Origin: Pelodera strongyloides | Taxonomy: Eukaryota; Nematoda; Chromadorea; Rhabditida; Rhabditidae | Direction: 5' to 3' | Assembly: GCA_036852015.1 (NCBI GenBank) | Contig: JAANDG010000092.1 | Location: 1-64,000 of the forward strand | DNA length: 64,000 bases | Shown: positions 1-12,000 of the stretch, piece after piece | How positions within the stretch are numbered: the first letter of the stretch is position 1 | Layout: the number at the start of each line of letters is the position of its first letter | Made by a program: the position numbers and the translations under genes | Notes under the pieces: model-generated | The model's input: only the letters and a program-made list of their open reading frames with translations | Told to the model about the DNA's origin: nothing | Database searches by the model: none

Positions 1-563
1 GTTTTTGCGGCATTAAGGTTGTTTTGTGCTGGTGTGCTTTATTGGTTTAGGTGCAATCCCCCTACATATTCAATGTTTTTTTAGGCCAGCGGACGGGAAG
101 ACCCTACGAGAAAGTGAGCAGTCCTATTGAAAGAGTGATGTCTTCAAGAATGTATTCACTCATTTTGGTAACTTCACGCCACAACCTCAATTACAACAGT
201 CCAAGCCAAAGGCATTCTTTGCAGTTTTTTGTTTGTTTTCTCGCTTAGGTTATTTTTTTAGTATCATGGGAGTTCTGAGTAGTATATAATTATAAAATTA
301 ACCCTAGATCGTTTGTTTGTGTTGGTTGAGTGTAACTTGATAAGGCTAGAAATTACATTAAAGTCCCCAGTTTTATACCATATTATACCACGTGTTTGTT
401 TTGATTTATATATGGTTATCCACTGCCCATTCTCACGTTGCCGTCAAGCTCTATTTCAGTACTCTGTCTTCACTGTCATCAACTAAGCTCTTAATACTAT
501 ATCGTGTTTACTTCCTAGGAAGCTTTTTTTATAATGGTTTGAGATGACGTTTGTTTTACCCTA
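1..563. repeat. Left arm of a 0.57-kb inverted repeat; likely edge of a third gene-family copy
   Basis: Positions 2-563 match the reverse complement of 17494-18065, nearly base for base over the first 300 bp and less well after that. In the right arm this sequence lies just downstream of the 3' end of gene A. The left arm is cut by the window edge, so the matching sequence probably continues leftwards in the opposite orientation. Both arms keep a 65-codon open frame (51-248 here, 17819-18016 on the minus strand there) with only a few residue changes. That frame follows a TTTTTTTAG acceptor-like sequence and may be a terminal exon or 3' UTR; no family is recognised in it. Confidence 0.8.
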
Positions 564-650
564 TATTTTGTTTCTCGGCTTTCTAGGAAGCTTTTCTTAT
601 CATGGTTTGAGATGACGTTTGTTTTACCCTATATTTTGTTTCTCAGCTTT
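514..650. repeat. Two-copy 68-bp tandem duplication
   Basis: The CTAGGAAGCTTTT...GTTTTACCCTATATT unit starting at 515 recurs 68 bp later at 583 with few changes. The right arm of the inverted repeat (17494-17540) has only one copy, so the duplication arose after the arms separated. The rest of 651-2276 shows no gene and no recognisable element. Confidence 0.7.
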
Positions 651-2287
651 ACTTTAGTTGTGGTTAGCTGGACTTGTTAGCGCGTTAGCTTTTCTTTTAC
701 TTTTGCTTCAGTTTTAGTCCTATATTTTTTTTTAATTTCCCATTAACATCCCCATTAACAACTCTCCGTAATATTTTATCAAGATTAATACTTTTTTTTA
801 GTAGAACATTTCTTCGTTCTATCTGAATCCATATGAATCGCTTTTGTCGGTACGCAAAATTGATGTTTTATGCCAGGAATGTTATTTATAGTATTGTTTT
901 TTTAAATGTATACTCTCTTTTTTTCCAAGAGAGCTGCGATCAGGTATATGTGCCCTTCTTTTAATTATAACCGCGCTCTCGTCCTTTTTTGGATGATTCA
1001 TTGATGTTAACTCGTTTCATTGTTCTTTGGCTACATCTTGTGTGCAAATTTTATCTCAAATCAGGTCATTTCATCTCGTGTCATTTATAACGTGTCGTTC
1101 TATATCTCTTATTAATCGACCGGTGAAGTTCGTTTGCTTTTAGAATTGTTGTTTCTTTTTAATAAATGTTTTTGAAAATGGATCTTGATTTTGAGCTCAT
1201 TCGTTCAATTTGGATTTCGATGTTCTTTCGCATCTGGGCACTCATCGGAGATGGGGAAAGTGATGTAGTTTTAGAATGAATGGGGTACAATATTTGTCTT
1301 GTGTTGCCAACGTCGTCGATACTAAACTAGAGTTTTCGTCCACTGTCTCCACGGACATCTTATCTACTATGCTTTCACTAGCGCAACAAAAGTAGCTCGT
1401 TGGATTAGGTGAAAACACTGAATTCAGACCTTCACCCAGTTTGGCTAACCTGTACTGCACACCTTCTGAAACAAACTGCTTGACTACTTTGTGAGCGAGC
1501 CTAACATGTGGATTGTGATGGCTCCTGTAATCTTGGCACATAGGCCTTCATGATTGGAAACTGCCCTCATGCTCATGAACCCTTTCATCGACCCTTTGCA
1601 AATAAGTCTCGGTGCTCTATGCCAGCCCTGACTAATTTGCCCCTTCTTTGTGAAGTATAAAATTGAGGGAACTATTGGTCAACTTACCACAATTTGTAAT
1701 CCACAATTTTGCTATGAAGCTTTTATTATATTTGGTTTGAAAGCTGGTATGTAAGCACGCTCAATTTCGTAGGTAGCTAGAAATTGATTGTTGTAATCTA
1801 TCGCTTCCGCTGTTATCTGTTTCCATAACAGCGTCTTGAAGAGTTATGAAAAATAGAACTGCTAGGGCAGGTATGCGGACTCCCACGAACGACCACTGTA
1901 TTTCGTCGCGAAGGTCTTATCCAAGCGAGACTTGTTCAAGTTCCTAGGAAACATCATGTGTGTCAACACAGGTTTCTACTTTTTGACGTCAGTCACCCAA
2001 ATTGTATTCGTATAACAGTTATCGTAACGGCAAATGTTAATCGCAGACAGTTACCTGCAACTCACCCTCTTCTTCTTCTTTCCAACAGTTGAAGCATCAA
2101 CAAAGGTGATTACAAAGGGGAGGCAGCATTCGTGCCCACATTTCTGCATTGTCTTATGAAATACATTTGTATTAGCTGTTTCACACAGTAATCCATGAAC
2201 TTTAAGCTGATGAGTCAGTGGGGTGCTCGGCTTCGAGTTTCGAAGAAAGGAAAACACATTTCTATATTTAATTAGTTTTAGCGTGTT

Positions 2288-2526
2288 GTGGCAAGGCCCT
2301 TGCTCACGCCACCGGTAACTGGTTCGATCCCGGCCCGGAACCCCCTCACCCCACCAAAGGTGTAAAAGTTGGTAGCTGGGTAAAACCAGCGGAGATAAAT
2401 CGACTTCCCGAGCAGATTGGCAACCGGGAAGTTTAAATGGCCAGTATGCCCAGCCTCTGAGCTGGACCCCGGTGCACCGTTTCCGCGGATTCGGTTGATA
2501 TAACCCGGTTCACTTTACTTTTTTAC
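2288..2526 (+). mobile_element. tRNA-derived SINE with 11-bp target-site duplication
   Basis: The element begins with an A-box-like GTGGCAAGGCC and has a polymerase III B-box-like GGTTCGATCCC about 33 bp further on. It has a GC-rich body unlike the AT-rich surroundings and ends in a TTTAC-rich tail. It is bracketed by TTTAGCGTGTT at 2277-2287 and 2527-2537, a target-site duplication typical of LINE-driven insertion. A truncated relative lies at 2987-3073. The source tRNA is not assigned. Confidence 0.75.
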
Positions 2527-2919
2527 TTTAGCGTGTTAGGAAACAAATGGTGCCGAAGGCAGTGGTAACACCAAGTAAACACGGTATCCAGACACACGTG
2601 CGCGCATCACTGTTAAATAAGTCCATTTCAAGAAACTATCAAAATGAAGAATTACCTAAAACAACAACTATACTTTTAACCCAATTTTAAATAACAAGCT
2701 TGCTTGAAACAAACAAACGATGGATATTCAACAATTCATAACGCCATTCACAAACACCCAATCGCTAGATGCCTGATGTTGTAGCAAGTGAACCTTCCCT
2801 TCAGCCGGAACCCAATTTCTGTCAAAAAAAAAGAAATTGGATTTACCTTTTCATAACTGAGGTTCAAAAAAGGAAATTGGAACTGGAGACAACCTGCATC
2901 TACTGGACAAATAATTTTT

Positions 2920-2986
2920 GCATTTGGTGACCCCGTACATTCAATGCTTTTATTGGAGCATTTGGTGACCCCGTACATTCAATGCT
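2920..2986. repeat. 29-bp direct repeat beside the truncated SINE
   Basis: The segment GCATTTGGTGACC...CATTCAATGCT occurs at 2920-2948 and again at 2958-2986, immediately before the SINE fragment. Confidence 0.75.
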
Positions 2987-3073
2987 GTATGTCCAGCTTC
3001 TGAGCTGGACCCCGGTGCACCGCTTCCGCGGATTCGGTTGATATAACCCGGTTCACTTTATCTTTATCTTTAT
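2987..3073 (+). mobile_element. 5'-truncated SINE copy
   Basis: It matches the 3' third of the 2288-2526 element (from GAGCTGGACCCCGGTGCACC to CCCGGTTCACTTTA) and ends in a CTTTATCTTTATCTTT tail. The pol III boxes are missing, so it is a dead fragment. Confidence 0.75.
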
Positions 3074-6000
3074 TGGAGCTCCAGCACACTTTAAACGTCC
3101 ACTTTCAGGCATCTTGCTCTGAATCACGAGTAGCCTTCAAAAAGGGAAAAATCCATATTTAGTAAGGACACTGCTGATTCTTTACGTAAAAGGAGATAGT
3201 TTAATTGACTGTTTTACAATGTTGTCCTTTTTCGCTCTGAATTTTTTTTAAATTTCCTTTTCTTTTCACTCACAAATCGGGACTACACACCTCAATTTGT
3301 TAATACCACTTCTCTTGAAAAGATTGCACCATTTACAAGCATTTAATCTCACCCTTTATTCCACAGACGCTTTTTCGTGTTCTTTTCATACTTTTGCATT
3401 CTCTTTTTCTCTCTCTCATTCTCTTCTGCGTATTGTCGTATTTGTCTCTCGAATACCAACTTCTCTACTTCTCTGTTTCGCTCTTTTTGCTCACCAACAG
3501 CTTTCCCCGTTGTCATCTTTTTATGTTGTTGTGCTCTATAGGTCAGTTGAGTCTTGCATGTTTTTTTCGCAAGAGAGCCCAGAATATCACGTGTGTGGTG
3601 ATTGCCAAAGACCAGAAAACATTGTTTTGGCGTTGGGATTTATTCTCGTCGCGGCCACCCTCAACCAACCCTTTGAATACATCCAATTATGGCCGGACGG
3701 CTTACATCCCCTCGCGCGCCGCATGTTTTTCTTAAATTACGGCTATTTTCATAGGGGCAATGTGGTGAACCGGCAAAGTAATTAGGGAATTTTGCCCGGC
3801 CCCAAGGGCCGAACTTATAGTCTGTGACTTTTGAATGTACCGACATGATTTTCGCGGAAAGCTATTTTTGGGCTGAAGCTTACTCACCTTGGGCGGGTTG
3901 ATTAATGCATGCTGTACTTTCTTTATTTGGTAATTGGTTCAAAAGTTGGGAACATAACAATATGCGAATTGAGCCCTCTGAACCTTCTCCGCCCGGGCAT
4001 CATGTTTCACTCTCTGCGTTCTGATCATAAACAATTACGAAAACCGTCTCCGGGTTTCAGGGCGGGTTAGATTGTATTCACTGTACTCAGCATATCTTGT
4101 CACATTGCACAGTGACATTCGTTTCCAGTGTTTAATGACAAGCGAATTAGCCGAAAAACACTATTCGTTCCTGGATATATATTATTGCCATTATGAAGCT
4201 TCTTATTCACTTATATGCAAGCTACTGAGAACCCACCTCATTGTGAGAATGTCGTTTTGGACCCTTTGAATTTCGTTCCCGAACTTCGTATAGTAACTGT
4301 CATTGAGTTGTTACTCTGTATTATTGTATTTCAGATCTCTTTTTCTCTGTTGTGTATATTTTTTACTTTGTATTTCTAATCCCTCATTGTAACATTCTGG
4401 ACAGAGATCACACATTTTTCGCGGAAAACTGCTGTCTATATTTTGTGACCGTTCTTTTTCCTGCAGAAAGAAAAAGAGCGTGCGCAAGCCTTGACATGAT
4501 GGTACATTTTTCGTCGCAACATAAAAAACACATTCAAGTGTCCATTTTGAAAATATTTACTCTTTGGTTTGCGAAAGTGCTGAATCTCAATGCGAGACTC
4601 CAATATGATATAAACCTATTTGTATTTGTACCGTGATGAAACAGTCGTTTGTTTTATATATTGAAACATCAACTCGTATTCATGACTAGAAATAATTCCA
4701 TTAGCCTTTACTTTTACAAAATTTTATTTGCGCCGCAGTTTGTTCTTATCTTCATTCATTCGTTTTCACACACTCTAAACATGGTTTCAATTGTACTCCA
4801 TCTCGGATTTAACTTTTCGTGACGAGATTTTTTACACACTTCTAGTGTTCGAATTAATGTCTCTTTGGTATGGAGCTTCTGTATTCATTCCCCTTTGGTC
4901 TTTCTGGCTCATCGGGGCCATATTCTGAAGTGGTCAGCAAAACATGCCTCCTACTCAGAATACTTTGAGTTTTTCATCCCAGTGCCCAAAATAAACTAGA
5001 TCCAGATGATGAGCATCATGTTTTATGGTGTGTTCCATACTCTGAGACCTGCTAGTACATTGTTACTCTAACGACCTTTTGCATTTTTTTTACTTTCTGT
5101 TTCTCATGTACCTTCTCCTGTACTGTATGCGAAACTTTCAGTTAGAGAGACAAGACTAAGTGAACGTCTCCAGTTGATTTGTTGTCTCAATTTTGCGCTG
5201 CTTTTTTCGCAACGATCTGGTTTTACAAAGTTGCAAGGAAAAAAACTATGTTTGTTTACACGAATTATTCACGCGCCTGCATGCGATAGAAATATCATCA
5301 GTTGTAGAAACACGTGAGGTTGAAGGGCACAGACTCGAAGAGTGCTAGAGAGGGAGCAATTGGCCGAGAGGTTGAAAGTAAAGAGAGACAAAGGGAGTAA
5401 TAGAGATATAAAGAGAGTAATACAGAGAGAAACACGTTCAAAAGAGGCGAGAGTAAAGCATAAGTCACCAAAAATAGGAGTAGCATGCTATTTCGGAGCG
5501 TTGCGAATAGACGAGTCGCCAGACAGCTGGTGAAATACCGTGATTCAGTACGTTTCTTTGATTTCCGTGAATTAAGTTTGTACTGGATACAAAAAAAGAA
5601 AGGGTCAATCAAATTTCAAACCCCATTCTATTCTCCATTCTCTCCAAAAAAAAGAAATCGGCAATTGTTTGTTTCTCTGATACACATCTCCTTATATTTC
5701 ATTCAATGGGCTCGAAAACGCTCATACAGTAAACGTGCACTTCTATCATCGTGTGCATTGTTTACATTAAAGCAATCTCGTGAAAGAGTTTATATTTTAG
5801 CTGTAAATCGAGAAGTTTTGAATCCGCAAGTGATATGAACACTACGATTATAGGTCGTCAGAAAACTGATTTTAGAAAGCACGCCGATATTCTTTCGTGC
5901 TATTACTAGTGATCATCCTTGAAACAAATCAAGACCTTTCTTGTTTTGATCACTTTTATCGACGAACATGCCATAACATATTTTGCTAAGCAGCTGATCC

Positions 6001-9000
6001 TTTAACTCACCGTCTCTGTGGGTCTTTTGTTTTGATGTCTAACCATTTTCTCCCTTATCTTTTCACTATTTTTCTTTTGATTGTTATTTCGTCGACTTTC
6101 CATCACTTATCTCCCGAGCACACGTGAACACGGGTGCAAGCAAGAGTTTGAGATAAGAAAATTGTTGCTAAGCAGTATGTATCTTAAAGATTACCAAGAC
6201 CACCATACCGGCCAATTTGACAGCGGCATTGTTGTAAACAGCCACTCTGCCATGCAATTAGTGCTATGATCAATGGGTCTTACTCAACACTTAATACTCA
6301 CCATTATTTGTTACACTCTTTGCTGTCAAGACATGTTTTTGGTGTTTCGTTTAGATATGAGCATACATGTTGTTAACAGACCACTCACTGAAGCAAGTAA
6401 ATTATCAACTCGAAATTGTACATGACGTTATGACCGCATGCGATGTTTCCACTTGCAGTTTCTAATTTGAACAATTGCCAGCTAATCGATTCATATTGTC
6501 TTTTTCCTTTTCCCATTCATTGTAAACATCCTGGGAAAGATGCTTAAAATTCCTGACAAGACAAACAATGGTGAGTATTGTTAGGAAACAGAGCCGCTAG
6601 TTTGTGCATATTTTTGGTTTTGCAACCAGTCATTTGATACCTTTGGTGTGTCCGAGTGTTTACGAACTGTGCCCATTTTTTGCAAGATTTGGCTTTCTTT
6701 TCTGTCAAAATAGCTTGTGCTCATTCTGTTTTTCTTGGAGTGTGTTGGGCGTTTTTAATCGAGCAACTTCCTTTCGTAATTAATCATGCAAGGTATTCTA
6801 CATCAATGATCGAAAATAGGCAACAATACATACAGAGATTAGCAGCTGTATTTTGCCGAACATAACATGCGTACCAATAACAACCGCTGTAGATAAATAA
6901 TAAAAGCCAAAGATAATTTGCAAACCTCTTCAGTGACGTCGTTATGGGAAGCCTTTAATTTACTAACGAGTTCTCATTCTATTCGACAGTTATTATTCAG
7001 ACGCACCTGGACAAAAAACTGCTGATTGGAATATCAGAGCGAACTTTAGTTTCTGCCATATGGCAGGCAAAATGTAAAACAATAGAACAATAGAACAACC
7101 AAGAACACTATCTTACAGTTAGTATGTTGTTTGCATATTAGAGAAGAGACATTTTGGTAATCTATATGTGTTTTGCACAGCGTAAGTTACGAACACAATC
7201 TATTCGTATTCATAATCATGTGATCTGTTTTCCTCCGCCTACTCTATGATTATCTATGTGTTATCAGCTGTTGTGCGCTTCATTCTTGACCGACCCTGAT
7301 GGACTTGGGCCGCTACTCGGCGAGAGTTGCAGCACACGATGCACTTGATGTTTACGTCGGGCCACTGCCCGGGTGCCTGCCCGTTATGGCTTCACATCGG
7401 CCCGGAGCTCCAATTTCTTCTTGTCGCTATTTTTCTTTATCGCAATCCAATCATCCACTTTGGTCACGTACACTTGGCCATACTCCCTAGAGGTAATGTG
7501 TGTAAATTGTATTTGCAGTAAAGCAATGACCAAGCAATATCAAGCTACATGCTACTCAAACACGTGGTTATACCACATATTGGATAATAGTTAACCTAAT
7601 GACATTTTGTATATCTATGACTGGCAGGGGGAAAATGGGAATGGTTACCTATTTTTAAGTCACTTAAAGTTCCGCTTTTGGGAAACCCACCAGTATGAAT
7701 GACCATCTCTATTTGATTAGAACGTTTTGCTACGTCTGAGGGCATCGAACACTCCTCCCCCTCTCGCCATATAGAGTTCAGGGGGGGTAACTGATACATA
7801 CACAATGTAAAACCAAAGTTCTTCACCAAGTTGCCTGTCATCAGTTTCACTTATGTTTACGTCGAAATTCGATCCATGCCCCTTCCATCTATGGACGAAT
7901 ATTTGCCAGACATAGTTTATTGAAAACCGCCTTTTCAATTCGTTGTTGCTAAGCTGTTGTTCCGTCTTTGTTGCACTTTTACAAAACACGGACGTCATAA
8001 AGAGCTGAAGGTTGCTTGTGAACATTAAATGGAACTTTTATGCAGTTTTACGTTTATGCACTATATAGGATAATAACAACATTGACTAGCAGCGCCATTT
8101 AACCTATTCAGTATGTTGCTATAAAAGGAACGTGTTATAATCAGAACTATCAATGGAATAAGCTAATTGGGATATTGCGAATGTTATTCTAGTAATTGCA
8201 ACGCTTCTGAGATATGCTAAGTTTCAATGTAAGTGCGGAACGGTAATGTGTTGCAAAGTAGGAACTCTGTATCAACTACTCTTATTTGACACTTACAACA
8301 TTTAGAAACAAACATATACGTTTATCTGAAACAGCCCGACTCGGGTCAATCAATTTCCAACTTCAAAAACCTGTTACATAGGTCATGTTCCGTACGTTTT
8401 CCATGTTTACCAATTTTTGAAATACTCCTTTTCATTGGTTTATTAGAAATATTTGTTTAATATAGTTTTGTTTCCATTTCAAGTGATTTACAATGATAAC
8501 CATGCACATAATGTTTCACTAAGGATTTGCTTTGAATACTTTCCTGACATTTTGCACAATTTCAAAGAATGAGAACTTCGAGTGATAACAATAAATGTTC
8601 ATTGCCATTATTCTACGAATGTTTACTGCAATAGTCTTCTATCTACCGTAATCTCACTATTCTAGGCATTCAGCTAATCCTGTTCTGAGATTTCATCCCA
8701 CACTTATTTATCTTATGTATATGAAATGTGTTGTGATTTTATTTTGTCATCAGCGGTATTATGATGTGGATACATGTTTATAGTTAGTTGTTTGACGGGG
8801 GATTAATCCGATTTAATTTGAAGGATTTCCTCAAGCTATTCTGAGCGCATATTCCGCGTAACAAGTGATGTGCGACTTCCTGGCCATTTGTATATACTGA
8901 GAAGCAGCGCTCAGATTACATCAGAAAAAGAGGAATAAGGATTACCGAGCCAGTTTTATCCACTACAATTTGATTAGTTTTTTGTGACCATTCGTCAAAT

Positions 9001-9078
9001 ATGGTCGTTTTTTTTGCCATGTTGTTAGTCATATTTATTGATTTTTGTTTGTTTTGAGAATGTTTGATACACTTGCAG
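3074..9078. other. Long stretch without a supported gene
   Basis: About 6 kb upstream of the AMPK gamma gene. It contains pyrimidine-rich (around 3.3-3.5 kb) and purine-rich (5.33-5.46 kb) tracts that create long open frames by composition. There is a small GC-richer island at 7.29-7.43 kb with several overlapping open frames, none matching a family I recognise. No gene, RNA or mobile element is supported. The promoter of the AMPK gene should lie in the right part, but no specific element was identified. Confidence 0.5.
9071..9078 (+). promoter_or_regulatory. 3' splice site directly upstream of the AMPK gamma start codon
   Basis: ACTTGCAG lies 9 nt before the ATG at 9088, and an in-frame TAA sits between them. 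The first coding exon is therefore preceded by a 5' UTR intron or a spliced-leader acceptor. This fixes the start codon. Confidence 0.55.
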
Positions 9079-9087
9079 GAGTAAACT

Positions 9088-12000
9088 ATGTTGGAGACAA
9101 CTAAACCTGTCAATGTCTATTATTCGCAACCAGAGAGTGGATATGATTCCGCGGCGCAGTCAGCTGAAAGTTCGCGTAGGAACTCGATTGGATTCAAGGA
9201 ATTCGTGAAAAGACGACGATTCTCCATTGTCGGACGTGTGAGTCACATTTATAGCTTGATTAAAGAGCACAAATCAATACTTACAATACAAAACTATAGG
9301 TTACCGTCCGTCCATTTGACTTTAATAATAGCTAACCCAATCTTATTCCATGAACGTTTGAAGCCAAGGAATAGTTCAAAATACAAGTGTGCCTTACCTT
9401 ACGTGTCTTTGTTTTGTGGTGAAATGTAGTTTACAGTGTTCAGAGGAGCAGTTTGGAACAAATCCCAGTTTGTTGTTTTTGTTTAGTTTTCCCAACATCA
9501 TACTCCGCCACGTTCTGTTTCGCCCGGTGTGACGGTATGCTTCAAAAAACACGAGCATAGTTTAGACAAAATCAGTTTTTATAGAACTATACTTGCATGT
9601 TTCTACATTTTAGAGGACACTAGAATTATTAATCCGGTCGTTTGTGTTGATTATATAGTGGTATTCCACTGGGCAGATAGACATTCCGCATTACTAGTTC
9701 GCTTACTCGCTTAGCGCGCAAATGCTTTTTGCTACACACTCGTACTTGGTTGTTTATCATAATAAGAACATATTTATACTTTTCCTCTTTGTGAGCGGCG
9801 CGGTCACCAGAACACAAGGTCCTAAGATGGTACGGACAGACGTTTTTTGTTTGAACATCAAAACAACAACAAAACCATCCTTGGTTCTGAGTGCACAGTG
9901 CATCATTCTAGATCATTGCGGTTGTGCTGAACGGTCGCGCTTGGTTCGGCTCTGAACGTTTAGCTTATTGTTGGTATTATAGTCCGGCTAAAATGTAAGC
10001 GCAATTTGTTCGCATTTGTTTGCAGATGATGTGGTGTGTAGCTGTCTTGAGATCAGATAGTTACCTAAGCGATATTGATCGGGCTTTTCAGTTCACCTCT
10101 CGGAATTCGGGATCGACAGACGATCCAAAGAAAGCAGATATGCAAGACAATGCAGACGATGACACAGAGGAATTATCGCCGAGACCCCTTTATCAGAGAA
10201 GAATGAGCGTTCCCGAAAAGGTCTTCCTTAGTGCGGTGGGTACTTATTCGCAACGTACCACTTAATCAGATGCCTTTGGAATCTTAAAAGTTCTCATTTG
10301 CTCTTCCCAGCATAACATTCCTTTTTTCAGGACTACTGTATCCTGAGACCCACAAAGGAACCCGATGTTCGTTATGAGATTGTTGCGGCCTTTGGTAAGT
10401 TTTTTTTTACTTACAATATATTGCACATGTATTGCACTTCACTTACTATACTTATATACTGCACGTTATGCTGTTTACTGGAAACTGAAACGGTAGATAA
10501 ATGGTGGCAATTTGGGAATTAGATGCACTCTCTCTCCCTCGTTCCAAAACATGTACTTCGGAAAATGCATCGTTTGAACAGTGTTGTTGTTTGCAACAGT
10601 GAGTAATTTGCATATAATCCTCTTGTGTGACGACTCCTCGCGTTCTGCCTCTGAGTTGTGCATTTGGAAAAGCGATCTGCTTCGGCCAGTAACTCACACT
10701 CCCCGGTCTGCATAGTTACTTATCTCATCCGTGCTCATCCAGTTACTAACTGACGATTCGGGCCTCTGATTAAACAGGGCAAAATTATTGATGGTAATGA
10801 TCGGACCACCGAGAAAGTTTACTGTGCATCATTATACATTTCCCAAGAAGCCACCAGTAGCATGTGAGGATCTTTTGCTTTTCAACCTCAGGAACTAATC
10901 GACTAGTCCTTTCTTCTTATTAAAATCATCCTAGAATTTCAAAATGGTATTTAGATAAACACACCGATCCGTACCGTCACTACATGCAAAGCCTCACTTG
11001 TTATGATTTGGCACCCGTACATGGAGCTGTTGTTATGATCGATGGTGGATTAATGGTATGTAATAGATACTTGTAGCTTTCGAGCCGTTGGGTTTTCTAC
11101 CTGTGCTCTGTGTTCTAGGTACATGAGACCGATGTTCCAGTCGCTAATTTCTTCATATTAGGCAATGTTCGACACTGACGCTTCCTTACATAAATTATCT
11201 TTTATGTAGCAAAGATTTATTTTGTCTCTCTTATTTGTTAACGTTTCAGATTCACAAAGCCCTCACTTCACTTATTCAGTCCGGACAACATGCGGCAGTT
11301 GTCTGCAATTTGGACATTAAAGGTTCCTTCATCTTAACTACCGATTTTTTTTAATAACGACGATTGCAATAATCTTCATATCTTTAAGTGGCCTCTATCG
11401 TTTTTTTTTACCCCTAACGGATTACCATCTATTAATGAGTATGTGCTTCAGGCGGTCTTTCCATGATCACATTCACGGATTGCCTTAGAGCAATTATCAT
11501 GGCCTCACAGGGAATAAACGAGGTATGCGTTTAAACATCAAAATGATATCTTATGTGATAGAAAACATTTTCGATCCTTTAATAATGAACAACACGGAAT
11601 CAAAATAAAGGAATATGTTCTAGGTCGCTGCTCAAACCGTTTCCGAGTTTATTGCAAACAACAACCGCAAGCAATTGATCACTGCGGAAACGCAAGCCAG
11701 GTGCTTATAATTATTGTTTAACTTTTGCTCTAAGGCTAACTGAAACCAAAAAACCCAGAGCAGGCCGGTCCGTGTGTTTTAGGCACGGGCCCCGCGCGGT
11801 GTTCAGTACTCATGGGAAGACGGGTCTAACCTTAACCTTTTTTAAATAATGTAGTTCCCCCGAGAGAAAGTTTAGCCATCAAATATATATCACTTTTCTT
11901 AAATGCAACGTAGGCATTAATTGTTTTCATCTTAGCCATTATATATAGGTCCTATTAGGTCATCTAACACACCCTTGATATTGAATATTTAGCGTGTGGG

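Noticed and set aside
3297..3785. 162-codon open frame, the longest in the left third
   Set aside because: It lies largely in a pyrimidine-rich tract, a second frame is open alongside it, and the composition (Ser/Leu/Phe) follows the DNA. No family or splice context was found.
5298..5838. Open frames on both strands over a purine-rich tract
   Set aside because: Compositional; alternating Arg/Glu/Lys codons on one strand and Ser/Leu on the other.
7299..7594. Three overlapping open frames in a GC-richer island
   Set aside because: No recognisable motif, and overlapping frames on one strand cannot all be coding. Left as unexplained.
11755..11850. GC-rich patch in an AMPK intron resembling a SINE piece
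   Set aside because: No clear pol III boxes or target duplication, and no second copy in the window.
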